Notes: generated from the sequence alone by a model not told the origin. 64,000 nt of DNA from Branchiostoma floridae (GCF_000003815.2 NC_049986.1:21835923-21899922), one strand, 5' to 3'; numbered from the stretch's first letter, positions 21,889 to 34,921 are shown. Program-made: numbers and translations.

Positions 21889-23784
21889 CAGAACACAGTT
21901 TTAGGCCTATGGGGATTTCTAAAGTTAAGGGCCACAAGATGACTGGCTTCGACGTGGAAAAAATATAGTAGGGTGCACTTTTTATAATAGGAATACCAAA
22001 AATGGATATGTTCGATCGAGTTCAGGGTATAAGCCACAAAATATTTTTTTTCAAAAATCCTGTCGGCATAAGCTATGCTGGCTACATTGCAGTATTTCCT
22101 ATGCATATTCATGGGGATCATGGGAGAAAGAGGCTGTCAAAAATCACCTACCTGACTTTTAGAACATGAAAAAAAGTCCATTGGCATGATTGTCCGCCCT
22201 CTTAAGATTAATTTGACGGAAAAAAAATTACGGATTGATCATGTTATACATAGGTGGTGACCTTTTGACCCCTTTTCACTGTCTGTAAATAACAACAAAA
22301 CACCTAACTAAAGCCTACTGCATCCACAAATATTGCTACAAATCTGATTTTTCAACACAATATCTCCGAGGGACATGACAATATCTCCGAAGTCAAAATG
22401 TAAACGTAAATGAATTCTTTTTGTCAGCATTAGACAAAAGTTGTAGAGAAGGACGAGTAAGAAGTGGTTCTTTCAAACGACTTGGCAAACAACGATAATA
22501 AAGGTTTGACTGTTGGCTATTATTACCCAGGGTAAAAACAATAAGAAAATGCTCCCAATGTGACCTTTGAAGGCAGATTGACCTCAATGAATACATAAAC
22601 ACATAAAATCTTTGATTGTGTGCCAGCTTAGAGAACAATTGTGAGGACCGATTAGCAAAAAAGTACCGGTTAGAAAATTGTCTATACTGGTTTTCATAGG
22701 AATATTGTCAAAGCATGAAAACCTCCCAGATAACTGTAAGAGAGTCACATGACAATATAGCTTACACGTCCAAATGTAAACGGCAATTAGACATTAGACA
22801 GAAGTTGTGGGATAGGATGACTAATATGTGTTTCTTGGCAAAAGACATGGCAAACAACGATAATAAATCAAATTGCCGATTTTGCTATCCAGGGTAAAAA
22901 CAATAAGGAAGTGCTCCCAATGTCCAGTTGCATCTTGGATTGACGCCAATTGAAACATAAACACATAACAAATCATGAACTTACATAACTGTAAGAGGAA
23001 AAAATATCAAATAACGACATGCTTACTTCAACTATTTCTAAATGGTAAAGACTTTATAAATCTACAGCCAATGTGATTACTACTTCATGCGGCTCGAAAT
23101 ACTTTTTCTGCATACCTGCACTGACCATTCTTGTATATCTACATCGACGTACATAAAGTGACAATCAGCACTCCAGTAACTCATACAGATAGAGCCCAAA
23201 TCGTTCACTGTGCTATAGAACACAGACTAGACGCCTTTACGTGAAACAAACGGCGTTGTGTTCACATGGAATTTACTGTCGATATTGTCCGAACTTTCCA
23301 CATTGAACATCTACTTTGTCAAGGTTTTGTGAGGAGGAAAACGATAACATACATGAAAGACGACAACGCATTCGCATTTTAGTTTATTGAGGAAACTGAG
23401 GGGGGAAAGGTAACAAATCTTTAACATCTTACAGCATATCATGAAGGCAAACAATACATAGCAACATTATATAAGTAGCATATTTCCGAAGCTAATTAGA
23501 AACGCCAAGGATCTAGTTTATTTACAGCGATTAATTTGACGTAATAAATGTTAACTACAACTAGAAGAAGTAAGAGAAGATCAAGGTATAAAATGAGATT
23601 CGTGGGTATCAGAGATAACCAACCGTTTTCCTAGTCTATACTTAATGTACTGATTTCCATAGGGAAAAACAGACAAGACAAAAAGTTGACAAATCAGGAA
23701 AAAAATCAGAAAACGACATGCTTACTTCGACTTTTTCTAAATGGTAAAGACCTCATAAATCTACAGCCAATATGATTACTACTT

Positions 23785-24110
23785 CATGGCTCGAAATACT
23801 ATTTTTCTGCATACCTGCACTGGTACAGCTAACATTGAACATTACCTGCACCCCTATGAATTTAGGAAGTATAGATCATACTAAAATTGTTCAGGAACCA
23901 TTGTAATTTTTGTCTTCTATTATACTTGATAGGTGGTAACAGTCAGTGCAGCTGATGACAATCCATATACACCTACACCCTATTACTTTTATGTATGAAA
24001 CCCAGTACATGGATCAGTGCAGGTTATGTGCAGGTAAACACCAGAAATACCTGCACAGCTACAATTTTACCTGCGCTAACCTGCATATGCAGGTGGTATT
24101 TCGAGCCATG
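23785..24110. mobile_element. MITE with CATGGCTCGAAATAC inverted ends
   Basis: Ends CATGGCTCGAAATAC at 23785 and its reverse complement ending at 24110, flanked by TACTT on both sides (23780-23784, 24111-24115). AT-rich interior with repeated ACCTGCA words. Truncated left ends also occur at 23,087, 29,032 and 29,730. Confidence 0.7.
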
Positions 24111-24698
24111 TACTTACAGAAACGCCAAGGATCTTGTGCATTTACAGCGATTAAAGTAAGGTATTAAAGGTTAATAAAAACTTGAGTAACTAAAACTAAG
24201 AGCGATGGCAGAAAGCTATGTCCAGCAATATTTTGCCGTTTTTCTGTCGCTAGTGTCCAAATAAACAATCCACAGTCGTTTTAAAACAACGCTTCTAATT
24301 CCAATCAAGTACGGGACGTGACAGTAGTAACTACTATACTGTAATTCGGTTCCCGTCATTGTTTAACAGTGAGCCATGTTTTTTTGTTTTTGTTTTTGTT
24401 TTGTTTATTTTCAGACACAGGGAGCACACTGCTAAATAAAAAGCGGTAAATCATACATGTAGGCCACCTTTATTAAGAGAAACACCTTTACTAAGAAAAA
24501 AATCGATCAAGTGACAAACTTTTGGTTTGTGGCTTTTTCTACTAAGCCACAAGCTTAAGATGTAATCCTTTTTCTCTGTGTAACAATATGTACATGTTAT
24601 TGCCACACCGTTATTGAGATACTTTCACCGATGTGAGATTGCATGTGCGCACGAAGACTACGTTACTGGCGAAATCTTCTGTTGCATTGTTCACACCT
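24111..24698 (-). other. Z8 3' UTR, proximal part
   Basis: Directly follows the Z8 stop. 24527-24552 forms a hairpin on minus (stem TTGTGGCTT / AAGCCACAA). Decayed last finger at 24,600-24,698. Confidence 0.6.
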
Positions 24699-25832
24699 TT
24701 ACGGTATTTCACCAGTGTGAGTCCGCATGTGTTTCTTCAGACTTCCCAGGTGACTGAACTGCTTGCTGCATGCCTCACATATGTACGGTTTCTCACCTGT
24801 GTGAGTCCGCATGTGTTTTTTCAGGGTTCCAAGTTCACGGAAATGGTTGTAGCATGTCTCACATTTGTACGGTTTCTCACCTGTGTGAGTCCGAATGTGC
24901 CTCTTTAAATTTGACAACGTAGTGAACTGCTTGCTGCACTTCTCACATCTGTACGGAAGTTCCCCCGTGTGAGTCCGCATGTGAACCCTAAAATTTGTTG
25001 ACTGGCTGAAGCATTTGCTGCACTGTTCACACTTGTACGGTTTTTCACCGGTGTGGGTCCGCATGTGTACTTTTAGATCGCACAGCCTACTGACCTGCCT
25101 ACCGCACTTCTGACATTGGTACGGTTTTTCACCCTTGTGAAGTCGCAAGTGCCTCTTCACATAGCTCAACCTACTAAACTGCTTGCTACACTCCTGGCAT
25201 CGATGCGGTTTTTCACCGATGTGAGTCGTCATGTGGTCCTTCAGAATAGATAGCCGACTAAACATTTCCCCACATTCATCACACTGGTATGGTCTCTTAT
25301 CTTTGTGAGTAACCATGTGTTTCCTTAGATCGCCCAGCTGACTGCACCGTTTCCCGCATTCCCCACAAATGTATGGTCTCTCACCAGTGTGAGTAAGCAG
25401 GTGTCGATCGAGGTTACTTTTGAAGGGAAACTCCTTGTCGCAATGGCTGCACTTGTGGGTACGGCGAGAATACTGCCATTGTGTCAGATGAGATCCAGCT
25501 CCAGTCGCCATGTTGGATTCCCCTGTGTGAATCCGCACGTGTCTCTTCAGATGAGTTGACTGACTGAAGCCTTTGTTGCAATATTCACACTTGTACGGTT
25601 TCTCACCTGTGTGAAGTCGCATATGTGCCTTCAGATTTCCAAGTTGATTAAACCGTTTCCCGCATTCACCACACCGGTATGGTCTCTCACCAGTGTGACT
25701 ACGCAGGTGTTGATTGAGCTTACTTTTGAAGCGAAACTTCCTGTCGCAATAACTGCACTTGTGGGTACGTGGAGAATCCTGTCTATCCTCTCCCTCCCCT
25801 TGTTTTAGATAAGATCCGGCTGCAGTCGCCAT
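24699..25832 (-). CDS. Z8: double-module C2H2 zinc-finger protein, 12 fingers
   Basis: 377 residues. Module 1 ([19 protein letters not shown]) plus three fingers (FSKQ, QGNA, QTHR), then a second complete start module in frame ([19 protein letters not shown], about residue 109) plus nine fingers (FSNR, QGDK, RSID, RSYR, RCDV, QTNV, TSNR, EGTK, HGSK). This looks like two zinc-finger genes fused by unequal crossover. ATG at 25832, acceptor TTCTTGCAG near 25855. The frame stops at GEIP because TAC became TAA; the terminal finger past the stop is otherwise readable. Core Phe is replaced in fingers 5 (Cys) and 8 (Val). Exon 1 copy at 27,725 lacks TATA. Confidence 0.92.
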   Translation of the reverse strand: MATAAGSYLKQGEGEDRQDSPRTHKCSYCDRKFRFKSKLNQHLRSHTGERPYRCGECGKRFNQLGNLKAHMRLHTGEKPYKCEYCNKGFSQSTHLKRHVRIHTGESNMATGAGSHLTQWQYSRRTHKCSHCDKEFPFKSNLDRHLLTHTGERPYICGECGKRCSQLGDLRKHMVTHKDKRPYQCDECGEMFSRLSILKDHMTTHIGEKPHRCQECSKQFSRLSYVKRHLRLHKGEKPYQCQKCGRQVSRLCDLKVHMRTHTGEKPYKCEQCSKCFSQSTNFRVHMRTHTGELPYRCEKCSKQFTTLSNLKRHIRTHTGEKPYKCETCYNHFRELGTLKKHMRTHTGEKPYICEACSKQFSHLGSLKKHMRTHTGEIP

Positions 25833-26271
25833 GTTTGTTAAGCTCCAGATCCTGCAAGAACAATTAGAAAATGATACTAAGTTAAGACTTTGAAAATTCC
25901 AGCTTGTCTACTGAAATATATACCTAAACATGTCATTACATATAAACTTATAATAGATTACTATATGACTCTTTTTTTCGTAATAAACAGAATCCAGATG
26001 TTGAAGCAAACGTAGTTAGACAGTAACCAATTGAATGGGTTTGCGCTGCGGTAAAACAGGTTTAGATGGTTTTATCTCATTACCGAACAAAGGGAGTAGT
26101 AACTTTCACAGGCAGGTCAGACAACATCTAAGACAATACTAAGGCATTAAAATGTAAGAGCACATGCGAAAGTAAATCTGCTATTGCGGGCTAATGCTAT
26201 TTGCGGGTATTCGGCAAAAGCTGTGCCAGACGGGACAAGGCGACTGTTTGTTTATATGCATAAGCGGGCTA
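25833..26271 (-). other. Z8 intron 1, proximal part
   Basis: Intron sequence downstream of the LINE fragment at 26,272-27,416; no gene. Confidence 0.6.
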
Positions 26272-27416
26272 AAATGATAATAGAGGTAATAGCCTTTATT
26301 GCACATTCATGCCCTATCGGGCTTAGTACAGGCATATACACACAAAAGGTAGTAATACAGTACACATTCATAATTACTAATACTAATCTAAAACATGGAT
26401 TCTAAAACAAGTCTAATACATTTGATCGGCTTCTTCTCCTTTCTGAGTAATGTTAAATATGTAGCTAAAGATGTGTCGTCTGATCAAAACTCATAAGAAA
26501 ATTTAATTTTTCAACACTAGACAAAGATTCAAAGCGAGGGAATTTTCCTATAATATAGCTAAATACAATACTTCTATCGTTACTATATAAACTACAATCT
26601 AATAAAAAGTGGGATTCATCTTCGACCTTTTACAGGTTACAAAACTGACATATTCTTTGCTCCAGAGGTGTGCGGTTGTGCCTCCCTGATTCAACACCGA
26701 GTTTGTGGCAGCTGATTCGTAGTTTGGTGATAATAGATCTTTGTCGTTCGTTCGGAATTTTAAGGTACTCTTCTTCGTTGTAGGAGGACTTGAACAGTCT
26801 GTATGAGCGTAATTTGTTCTTTGCGAATTTGCCTTTGCTGTCATTATGGATTTCGCGTAGGGATGTCTGAAAGTAGATGTCCTTTAAACGCTGTTGAATA
26901 GCAAAAATGATTGAGGGCATTTTTGAAACAATTGAGTGTGGAGAATGCCAGACAAAGGCATAACCACATTCTTCTAAAGTTTTCCGCACACCGGAAGTCC
27001 ATCATTTACTACCTAAAGTGTCTAGTTCTACTTGACATAAAAGTGCGTCTGCCTGGAGACTATCAGCCGGCACATTTAAGCAAATTCTAGTGAAAAACTT
27101 AACGGCGTTTAGGGAGGCCTCCAAGTGTAAGGGGTACCTCCCCAATTCAGCCCGTGTAGCAAGATTGCTAGCTGTTTTGGGGACATTGAGGGATTGTTTG
27201 CAGAATTTTAGATGTACGGATTCGATTGGGCAAGATTTTGAACTTCTGAAGGAACCCCAAATCCGACCAATAAAGTAATATTGGTTTGACACAGGAGTCA
27301 AATAACTTGTTTTTAACAGACAACGGGGCATCAGCTTTGTCAAGGGATTGTCTGACTCCAAACAAATAGAAATAACGCCAAGTACGTAGAAATACGGGCC
27401 CAATGTCGCAATCCGT
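26272..27416 (-). mobile_element. LINE C-terminal fragment, frameshifted
   Basis: Same family as the fragment at 21,143 but on the opposite strand. Frames 27002-27403, 27168-27365 and 26630-26989 together give the thumb/C-terminal region of a CR1/L2-like RT (AELGRYPL, SCVKPILLYWSDLGF, KLRISCHKL, GRHNRTPLEQRICQFCNL). At least two frameshifts. The 3' end at 26,272-26,300 contains AATAAAGG on minus. It splits host sequence that is continuous at 20,960. Confidence 0.8.
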
Positions 27417-29732
27417 ACTTTTTAGTTCATTAACTTCTTTGGTGCTTCGTGCGGCAGATAGGAGTGCCTGATTTTTAACTGGATGATCAGTTCACATTAG
27501 CGGCGCCCCACTCCTCCCGATTATTGTACTGCCCCCTCCGCCATACTCCGCCACACAAATCTTTTACCCTCCGGGCTTGGTCCTGGTGATTGCTTATTCA
27601 AGCATTAAAGTTCTTACCAAAGCCACCCCGTGTCTCCGATCTGTGTGTAGGTGCAGATAATTGTATCTCTTGGATTTAACTCTTGGTGCCAATAAAACTA
27701 ATATAAATACTAGTCAGTACTTACAAAGGTACGCTGATGCTCCAGACTACTGCGCGCTGTTTTCACGTCGACACAGATCCTCACGGCTTCAGGGTCAGAA
27801 CCGGTTCGGCAGGTTGTGGTTGACGGTAGCAGAACACAGTTTTAGGCCTATGGGGATTTCTAAAGTTAATGGCCACAAGATGAATAGCTTCGACGCGGAA
27901 AAAATATAGTAGGGTGCACTTTTTATAATAGGAATACCAAAAATGGATATGTTCGATCGAGTTCAGGGTATATGCCACAAAAGATTTTTTTCAAAAATCC
28001 TGTCGGCATAAGCTATGCTGGCTACATTGCAGTATTTCCTATGCATATTCATGGGGATCATGGGAGAAAGAGGCTGTCAAAAATCACCTACCTGACTTTT
28101 AGAACATGAAAAAAAGTCACATTGGCATGATTGTCCGCCCTCTAAAGATTAATTTGACGAAAAAAAAATTACGGATTGATCATGTTATACATAGGTGGTG
28201 ACCTTTTGACCCCTTGTCACTGCCAGTAAATAACAACAAAACACCTAACTAAAGCCTACTGCATCCACAAATATTGCTACAAATCTGATTTTTCAACACA
28301 ATATCTCCGAGGGACATGACAATATCTCCGAAGTCAAAATGTAAACGTAAATGAATTCTTTTTGTCAGCATTAGACAAAAGTTGTAGAGAAGGACGAGTA
28401 AGAAGTGGTTCTTTCAAACGACTTGGCAAACAACGATAATAAAGGTTTGACTGTGGGCTATTATTATCCAGGGTAAAAACAAGAAGAAAATGCTCCCAAT
28501 GTGACCTTTGAAGGCAGATTGACCTCAATGAATACATAAACACATAAAATCTTTGATTGTGTGCCAGCTTAGAGAACAATTGTGAGGACCGATTAGCAAA
28601 AAAGTACCGGTTAGAAAATTGTCTATACTGGTTTTCATAGGAACATTGTCAAAGCATGAAAACCTCCCAGATAACTGTAAGAGAGTCACATGACAATATA
28701 GCTTACACGTCCAAATGTAAACGGCAATTAGACATTAGACAGAAGTTGTGGGATAGGATGACTAATATGTGTTTCTTGGCAAAAGACTTGGCAAACAACG
28801 ATAATAAATCAAATTGCCGATTTTGCTATCCAGGGTAAAAACAATAAGGAAGTGTCCAATGTCCAGTAGTTTGCATCTTGGATTGACGCCAATTGAAACA
28901 CAAACACATAACAAATCATGAACTTGCATAACTGTAAGAGGAAAAATATCAAATAACGACATGCTTACTTCAACTATTTCTAAATGGTAAAGACCTTATA
29001 AATCTACAGCCAATGTGATTACTACTTCATGCGGCTCGAAATACTTTTTCTGCATACCTGCACTGACCATTCTTGTATATCTACATCGACGTACATAAAG
29101 TGACAATCAGCACTCCAGTAACTCATACAGATAGAGCCCAAATCGTTCACTGTGCTATAGAACACAGACTAGACGCCTTTACGTGAAACAAACGGCGTTG
29201 TGTTCACATGGAATTTACTGTCGATATTGTCCGAACTTTCCACATTGAACATCTACTTTGTCAAGGTTTTGTGAGGAGGAAAACGATAACATACATGAAA
29301 GACGACAACGCATTCGCATTTTAGTTTATTGAGGAAACTGAGGGGGGAAAGGTAACAAATCTCTAACATCTTACAGCATATCATGAAGGCAAACAATACA
29401 TAGCAACATCTATATAACTAGCATATTTCCGAAGCTAATTAGAAACGCCAAGGATCTAGTTTATTTACAGCGATTAATTTGACGTAATAAATGTTAACTA
29501 CAACTAGAAGAAGTAAGAGAAGATCAAGGTATAAAATCAGATTCGTGGGTATCAGAGATAACCAACCGTTTTCCTAGTCTATACTTAATGTACCGATTTC
29601 CATAGAGTAAAACAGACAAGACAAAAAGTTGACAAATCACTAAAAAAATTCAGAAAACGACATGCTTACTTCAACTATTTCTAAATGGTAAAGACCTCAT
29701 AAATCTACAGCCAATATGATTACTACTTCATG
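27417..29732. repeat. Segmental duplication copy B
   Basis: Near-identical to copy A. Includes the Z8 exon 1 copy (27,725) and a 3'-UTR block with poly(A) signal 29,325-29,330 that has no zinc-finger body attached, a relic of a deleted gene. Confidence 0.9.
27725..27825 (-). promoter_or_regulatory. Z8 exon 1 copy lacking TATA
   Basis: Donor TTAC on plus at 27721-27724 (GTAAGTAC on minus). Same deletion of TATA and octamer as at 21.8 kb. Confidence 0.65.
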
Positions 29733-31185
29733 GCTCGAAATACTATTTTTCTGCATACCTGCACTGGTGCAGCTAACATTGAACATTACCTGCACCACTA
29801 TGAATTTAGGAAGTATAGATCATACTAAAATTGTTCAGGAACCATTGTAATTTTTGTCTTCTATTATACTTGATAGGTGGTAACAGTCAATGCAGCTGAT
29901 AACAATCCACATCGCTCCTGTCACTAATCTTGAAGGCTGTGTGAGGTGGTTTGTGCCTGTTGCCAGGTTCTGTAACAAACGTTACCAACACGAGTACGAT
30001 GGTTGCCACTGTTATATTATCCACGTAAAAGACAAGAAAGGACCGTTTTTGTGACGCTATACAGATTTTCTGGCTTTCTAAAGAAACAAGAAAGGGTTGT
30101 TGACCGTCATTTGTATCCCACCTTGCTTAACAAGATGTTGTACAGAAATGACTGTAACAAACGTTACCTGTATATCTACAGAGACGTATATAAAGTGACA
30201 ATCAGAATTCCAGTAACTCATACAGATAGAGCCTAATCGTTTACTGTGCTATAGAAGACAGACTAGACGCCTTTACGTGAAACGAACGTAATTTGCATTT
30301 ACATGTAATTACTGTCGCCATTGTCCGAACATCTACTTTATTAAAGGCTAGATTAAGTTCTCGGTCAAAAGGTCATGAGATCCTCCATGGTGACGTTGTC
30401 CGTAGTGGGTGCCAAATATAGGTTAAGTAGTTTTTCCTTGACTATAAAACAAATTTTATTTATATAGGATGATTTGCAGGAAAACCATACAGGTTTTGTG
30501 GAGAGCAAAAATATACTAGTAGCATACAACATGAAAAACGACAACACATTTGCATTTTTAGTTTATTGAGGAAACTGAGGGCGGAAAGTTAACAAGTGTT
30601 TAACATCTTACAGCACATCATGAATGCAAACAATACATAGCCATATCTAATATAACTAGCATGTTTCCGAAGCTAATTCGAAACGCAAAGGATCTAGTGT
30701 ATTACAACGATTAAAATGACGTATTAAATGTTAATAAGAACCTGAGTAACTAAAACCAAGAGCGATGGCAGAAAGCTATGTCCAGCGATACTTTGTCGTC
30801 TTTCTGTCACTAGTGTCCAAACATCCCACTGCCGTTTATCAACAACACTAATATTACCAATCAAGTACGTGACGTGACAATATTAACTAAAAGGATGTAC
30901 ATGTAATTCAGATACCTTTATTTTTTCTACAGTGGAGTCATGCAGTAAGTAAATTGCTAAATCAAAACGACAAATGGGCCACCTTTGGCTTTGTAAAAAA
31001 GTGACAAACTTCAGGTTTGTGGCTTTTTTATTATGTCAAAAGCTTGATAAAATCTTTTTTAAAGTGTAACAATATGTACATGTTATCGTCACAGAGTTTC
31101 ACCAATATGAGATTGCATGCTGGCACGAAAACTACATGAATGAAGAAAGCTTCTGTTGCATTGTTCACACATGTAATGTTTCTCG
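29733..31185 (-). other. MITE left-end fragment, spacer and Z9 3' UTR
   Basis: 29,733-29,930 is a 3'-truncated copy of the MITE at 23,785. Then a spacer with no recognised gene. Z9 poly(A) signal at 30,562-30,567. The hairpin near 31,015 has lost one arm relative to Z8. Confidence 0.5.
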
Positions 31186-32082
31186 TCAGTGAGTCCGCAC
31201 GTGTTTCTTCAGATTTCCCTGGTCACTGAACTGCTTGCAGCATACCTCACACGTGTACGGTTTCTCACCTGTGTGAGTCCGCATGTGCCTCTTTAGACCT
31301 GACAGCGTAGTGAACCGCTTGCTGCATTGTTCACACGTGTACGGGTTCTCGCCTGTGTGGGTTCGGATGTGTGTCTTCAAAGTATCCAGCTGACTGAACT
31401 GCTTGCTGCAAGCCTCGCACTTGTACGGTTTCTCACCCGTGTGAGTCCGCATGTGCCTCTTAAGATGACTTGACTTACTGAAGTTTTTGTTGCAATGTTC
31501 ACACTTGTAAGGCTTTTCACCACTGTGAGTTCGCATGTGACTCTTTAGACTTGACGAATAAGTGAACTGCCTGCTGCATTCCTCACACTTATACGGTTTC
31601 TCACCAGTGTGGGTTCGCATGTGATCCTTTAGATTTGACAATTTAGCGAAACGTTTGCTGCACTCCTCACATCTATACGGGGTTTCCCCTGTGTGAGTCC
31701 GCATGTGGGTCTTCAGATCACTTGACTGACTGAAGCCTTTGTTGCAATGTTCACACTTGTGCGGTTTCTCACCAGAATGAGTCCGAATATGTCGTTTTAG
31801 ATAACTCCGGTGGCTGAACTGCTTGCTGCACTCCTGACATCGGTACGGTTTTTCCTCTGTGTGAGTCCGAATGTGTGTCTTTAGATTTGTTAGTAGAGTA
31901 AACTGTTTCCCGCATTCACCACACTGGTATGGTCTCTCACCAGTGTGAGTTCGCAGGTGTCGGTTGAGCTTACTTTTAAAGCGAAAATCCTTGTCGCAAT
32001 AGCTGTACTTGTAGGTACGGGAAGAATACTTTCCATTCTCTCTCACTTCTTGTGCCAGATGAGATCCGGCTATAGTCGTCAT
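31186..32082 (-). CDS. Z9: C2H2 zinc-finger protein, 10 fingers
   Basis: 298 residues. Module [16 protein letters not shown] is diverged. Finger 1 reads KYSYC, so its first zinc-binding Cys is Tyr. Fingers 2-10 are normal. Helix residues: FSKR, LTNT, HSYR, QSDT, KSND, YSSS, KSHR, QDTT, TSGR, DGNK. ATG at 32082; the frame reads 49 codons further into the intron without biological meaning. Stops at RTH (CACTGA) owing to the 2-bp loss shared with Z1 and Z12; a decayed finger follows to about 31,100. Fingers 8-10 match Z1 fingers 3-5. Confidence 0.9.
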   Translation of the reverse strand: MTTIAGSHLAQEVRENGKYSSRTYKYSYCDKDFRFKSKLNRHLRTHTGERPYQCGECGKQFTLLTNLKTHIRTHTEEKPYRCQECSKQFSHRSYLKRHIRTHSGEKPHKCEHCNKGFSQSSDLKTHMRTHTGETPYRCEECSKRFAKLSNLKDHMRTHTGEKPYKCEECSRQFTYSSSLKSHMRTHSGEKPYKCEHCNKNFSKSSHLKRHMRTHTGEKPYKCEACSKQFSQLDTLKTHIRTHTGENPYTCEQCSKRFTTLSGLKRHMRTHTGEKPYTCEVCCKQFSDQGNLKKHVRTH

Positions 32083-32980
32083 GTTGGCCAAACTCCAGAA
32101 GCTGCAAGAATAGAGAGAAAGGAAGCAACTATTTAACACAATAAAACAAGATACGAGTTTGGAATATTTTCTATTGAAAAGGCATATCCGAACAACAACA
32201 TGTCTATACATATAAACTTTACATGTCATTATTTAAACTTAATGATCCAGTTGCTGTCTCCTTTTATATGTAAGATCTACTCAGTTGACATAACGAATTC
32301 ATTGTTATCCGGCCAATACTCTAAAATCAACAACTTGCAAAATTGTCAGTTACTTATTCCAGATTTTCGAATTCTTGGAACTAGACAACAAATTGCTCCA
32401 AGACCCACCGGAGAAGTGATGTTTGCTTTAATTTGCTGTTAGATCGTGAGTCTGTTTAAGGATTACAGGGGAGGGAGCTCTTTTCCGGAGCTGCGCAGAA
32501 AGTGCCCGGTGCTTATCCTTAGCCTCTTCATTGATAATAATTTTTTCCCTGGGCAAATTTTGATCACAAGGTCGAGGTTTCTGCGAGAGGGACTGAAGCA
32601 TGTATATTTTTAAAAAAATTGCCAAAAATTGTGACATTTGGCACGCTTTGACCTGTGAGTGGCCTTCATATTCAATTTGGAGACTTGGGCTGATCCATTA
32701 GGAGTGGGGGTGAAATCCTGACATCATGACAATCATCTGGCTGAAGCTCGTTAAAATGCCGGAGTTGAACTCAGGCTTTTTTAACCAAAACAAACCTGAC
32801 AAATCCAGCTTTGCAGTGGGGGTAAAAACTTGAGGTTTGAAATGTAGGTAAATGTGTTTTAAGTGATTGTTTTGTATGGCTAAACCATATAGGGAATGGG
32901 AAATCCGACTTAGAGGCCCCTACCCTACAGTTGAATAGATATCGAAAAACAAAACAATGTTGAGTACAAAATGTACTTAC
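32083..32980 (-). other. Z9 intron 1
   Basis: Acceptor CTTGCAG near 32,105, donor at 32,980/32,981. About 400 bp (32,460-32,880) is not shared with the Z10 intron and is probably an insertion of unknown type. Confidence 0.6.
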
Positions 32981-33180
32981 CGAGATATGCTGATGCTCCA
33001 AGTACTGCCCAGTGACTATCGGCTTCACAGGTCCTCACGACTTCAGGGTCGGTACTGACAAGTACAGAGCGGTCAGGACGGGTTTATATGGTGACTGAGT
33101 GTGTCAATAAAACCGGTTTGACGGGTTTTACTTCATCAGGAAACAAAGGAAAGCACCACGTTACATATTCTGATTTGCAT
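32981..33180 (-). promoter_or_regulatory. Z9 exon 1 and octamer/TATA promoter
   Basis: TATA box 33,083-33,089 (ATATAAA on minus), octamer 33,173-33,180. Confidence 0.8.
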
Positions 33181-33945
33181 AAGGGAAATCAGACAACATT
33201 AGACACAATGTCTTACCAGTTTCACATATCAGAAGTATTTCTAATTACTCAGCAGCAAACTATGTATATATGTATGTTCTAAGCTTTCCCATTTTTGCCA
33301 GAACTTACTCAGTCCAGAAGTTTAATTGACCTTTTGGTGAGTTTGTGTTTGGTCCAACGGATGACTCAGGAGCAAGCTGCAGAGAGAGGTGAGTTTGTTT
33401 TTGTTCGGATTTCGGGGCAGACCGACCCCATCTTTTATTGTTTGTATAGATGACCCTTGCGGCTTTCTGGCGGAGAAGAGTTTTGATACATGTATTAAAA
33501 TTGGGGCTAGCACTTTCCTGAAGCATTGTTTCAGTGTAGTCTAACTTTTGTATCTGCGCTTTTGGCCGGCGAACTCCTCTGGCATGTCCAATTTAGACAA
33601 CCTTTGATTGTAAATCATATCTGTTCATTCCTTTTCATTACCACAAAGAAGTGAGAAGTTGAATTCATTTAATCTGATTTGATTTTAGTGTTTGTTGGCA
33701 TTGTATATATTTCATGTATCCTTTGTTGTGACCTGTACTTAACCCAGTGGGTATGCATGTACAATAAAGATCTCTATTCATGAAGAATCAGACAAGTTAT
33801 GTATGTGACTGTGTGAGAAAAAAAAGAGCAATATTCAACAAGAACGACAACAAAACATAACTTCTCTTAGTTTATTGGGGAAACTGAAATGCAAAAAGTT
33901 AACAAACCTCTAGCAGCTAAAGCACATTATGAAGGCAAACAATAG
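33181..33945. other. Spacer with LINE 3' end; Z10 poly(A) signal
   Basis: 33,560-33,782 ends ACCTGTACTTAACCC then ATGTACAATAAAGATC, the same 3' end as the LINE at 21.65 kb (plus strand). 33,290-33,560 is of unknown origin. Z10 poly(A) signal at 33,871-33,876. Confidence 0.55.
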
Positions 33946-34921
33946 TTAAACCCTCAAACCACCGTATGGGGTCAAAACTGACCCCAGGCGTATATCGATG
34001 TGTGCCATCATGGCATTTCTGGTCGAAAACGAATTTCCTCCCATTATTTTGTTTGTATATATGTCCTATAACTTCTTATACGTTTTTAACGAGATTGGCT
34101 CATTATTGTTATCATAGAAAAAATATGTGTCGTCCAGTGGGGTCAAAACTGACCCCAGCATTTTTTTAAACAAACTTTTGCGACCCACACCTGAACTACT
34201 TATGGTAGGATCACGAAATTTTCAGAGAATGATGTACATGTAAGTCAAAATTATTGTAACGGCTTTTGTGCCAATATCATGTTATATGACGACATTATGA
34301 CGTCATTTAGGTAATCTCGGCCGCCATCTTGGATTTTGCCTGATGACATCATTAAATTAGCATAAATTGTGAATATTGAGTTATGAAATTTACGTTGAAT
34401 TTCATAAGATGTGATAAACAACTGATATCTGCTAAGAAAACCTTAAAACTTAAATGTTTAATACAAAATTAGAAAACTTAATAATAATAATAATTAGTAA
34501 TAAATATGTCTGTCAGAATTTTGTTGCCATGGCAACATGAAAAACGACGAACATACTTTGTTCACTGAACATTTTTCTTCTCAACTTTTTCTAAAAAGTT
34601 AACAAGTTTGCTGGCTCTAGCATGAGTCATTCAGGCGCTATACGGCATTGAAGTTGGCATCAAAAACCTCCTTCCCGGTCTGAATAGCATTGGTGCAAAA
34701 TGTGGTCCTCATGATATTTTGCATGAATTATGATAATGAGCTAGAAATATTCTCACCTAATCATGTCAGACTGTTCCACATAGATTAATAAAACTATACA
34801 TATATACAAATCACAAAAAGAGTCACACAAAAAACTGTATTTGTACAAAATGTTTTGGGGTCAGTTTTGACCCCATACGGTAATCTACGTCACAAAAAAG
34901 CTACGGTGGTTTGAGGGTTAA
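33946..34921. mobile_element. piggyBac-type MITE with TTAA duplication
   Basis: Bounded by TTAA (33946-33949, 34918-34921). Inverted ends CCCTCAAACCACCG and its complement; removal restores the 3' UTR sequence seen in paralogues. Three palindromic words GGGGTCAAAACTGACCCC or close variants (about 33,968, 34,139, 34,857). No ORF of note, so it would depend on a transposase elsewhere. The host is the Z10 3' UTR. Confidence 0.85.

Larger units (their letters stand above)
20930..23784. repeat. Segmental duplication copy A
   Basis: Apart from the LINE at 21,143-21,676, this stretch matches 27,417-29,732 (copy B) nearly base for base, and 42,700-44,280 (copy C) over most of its length. Offsets between A and B stay at about 5,940. 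Contains the TATA-less exon 1, intron-like blocks, and 3'-UTR sequence with a poly(A) signal at 23,383-23,388. Confidence 0.9.
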
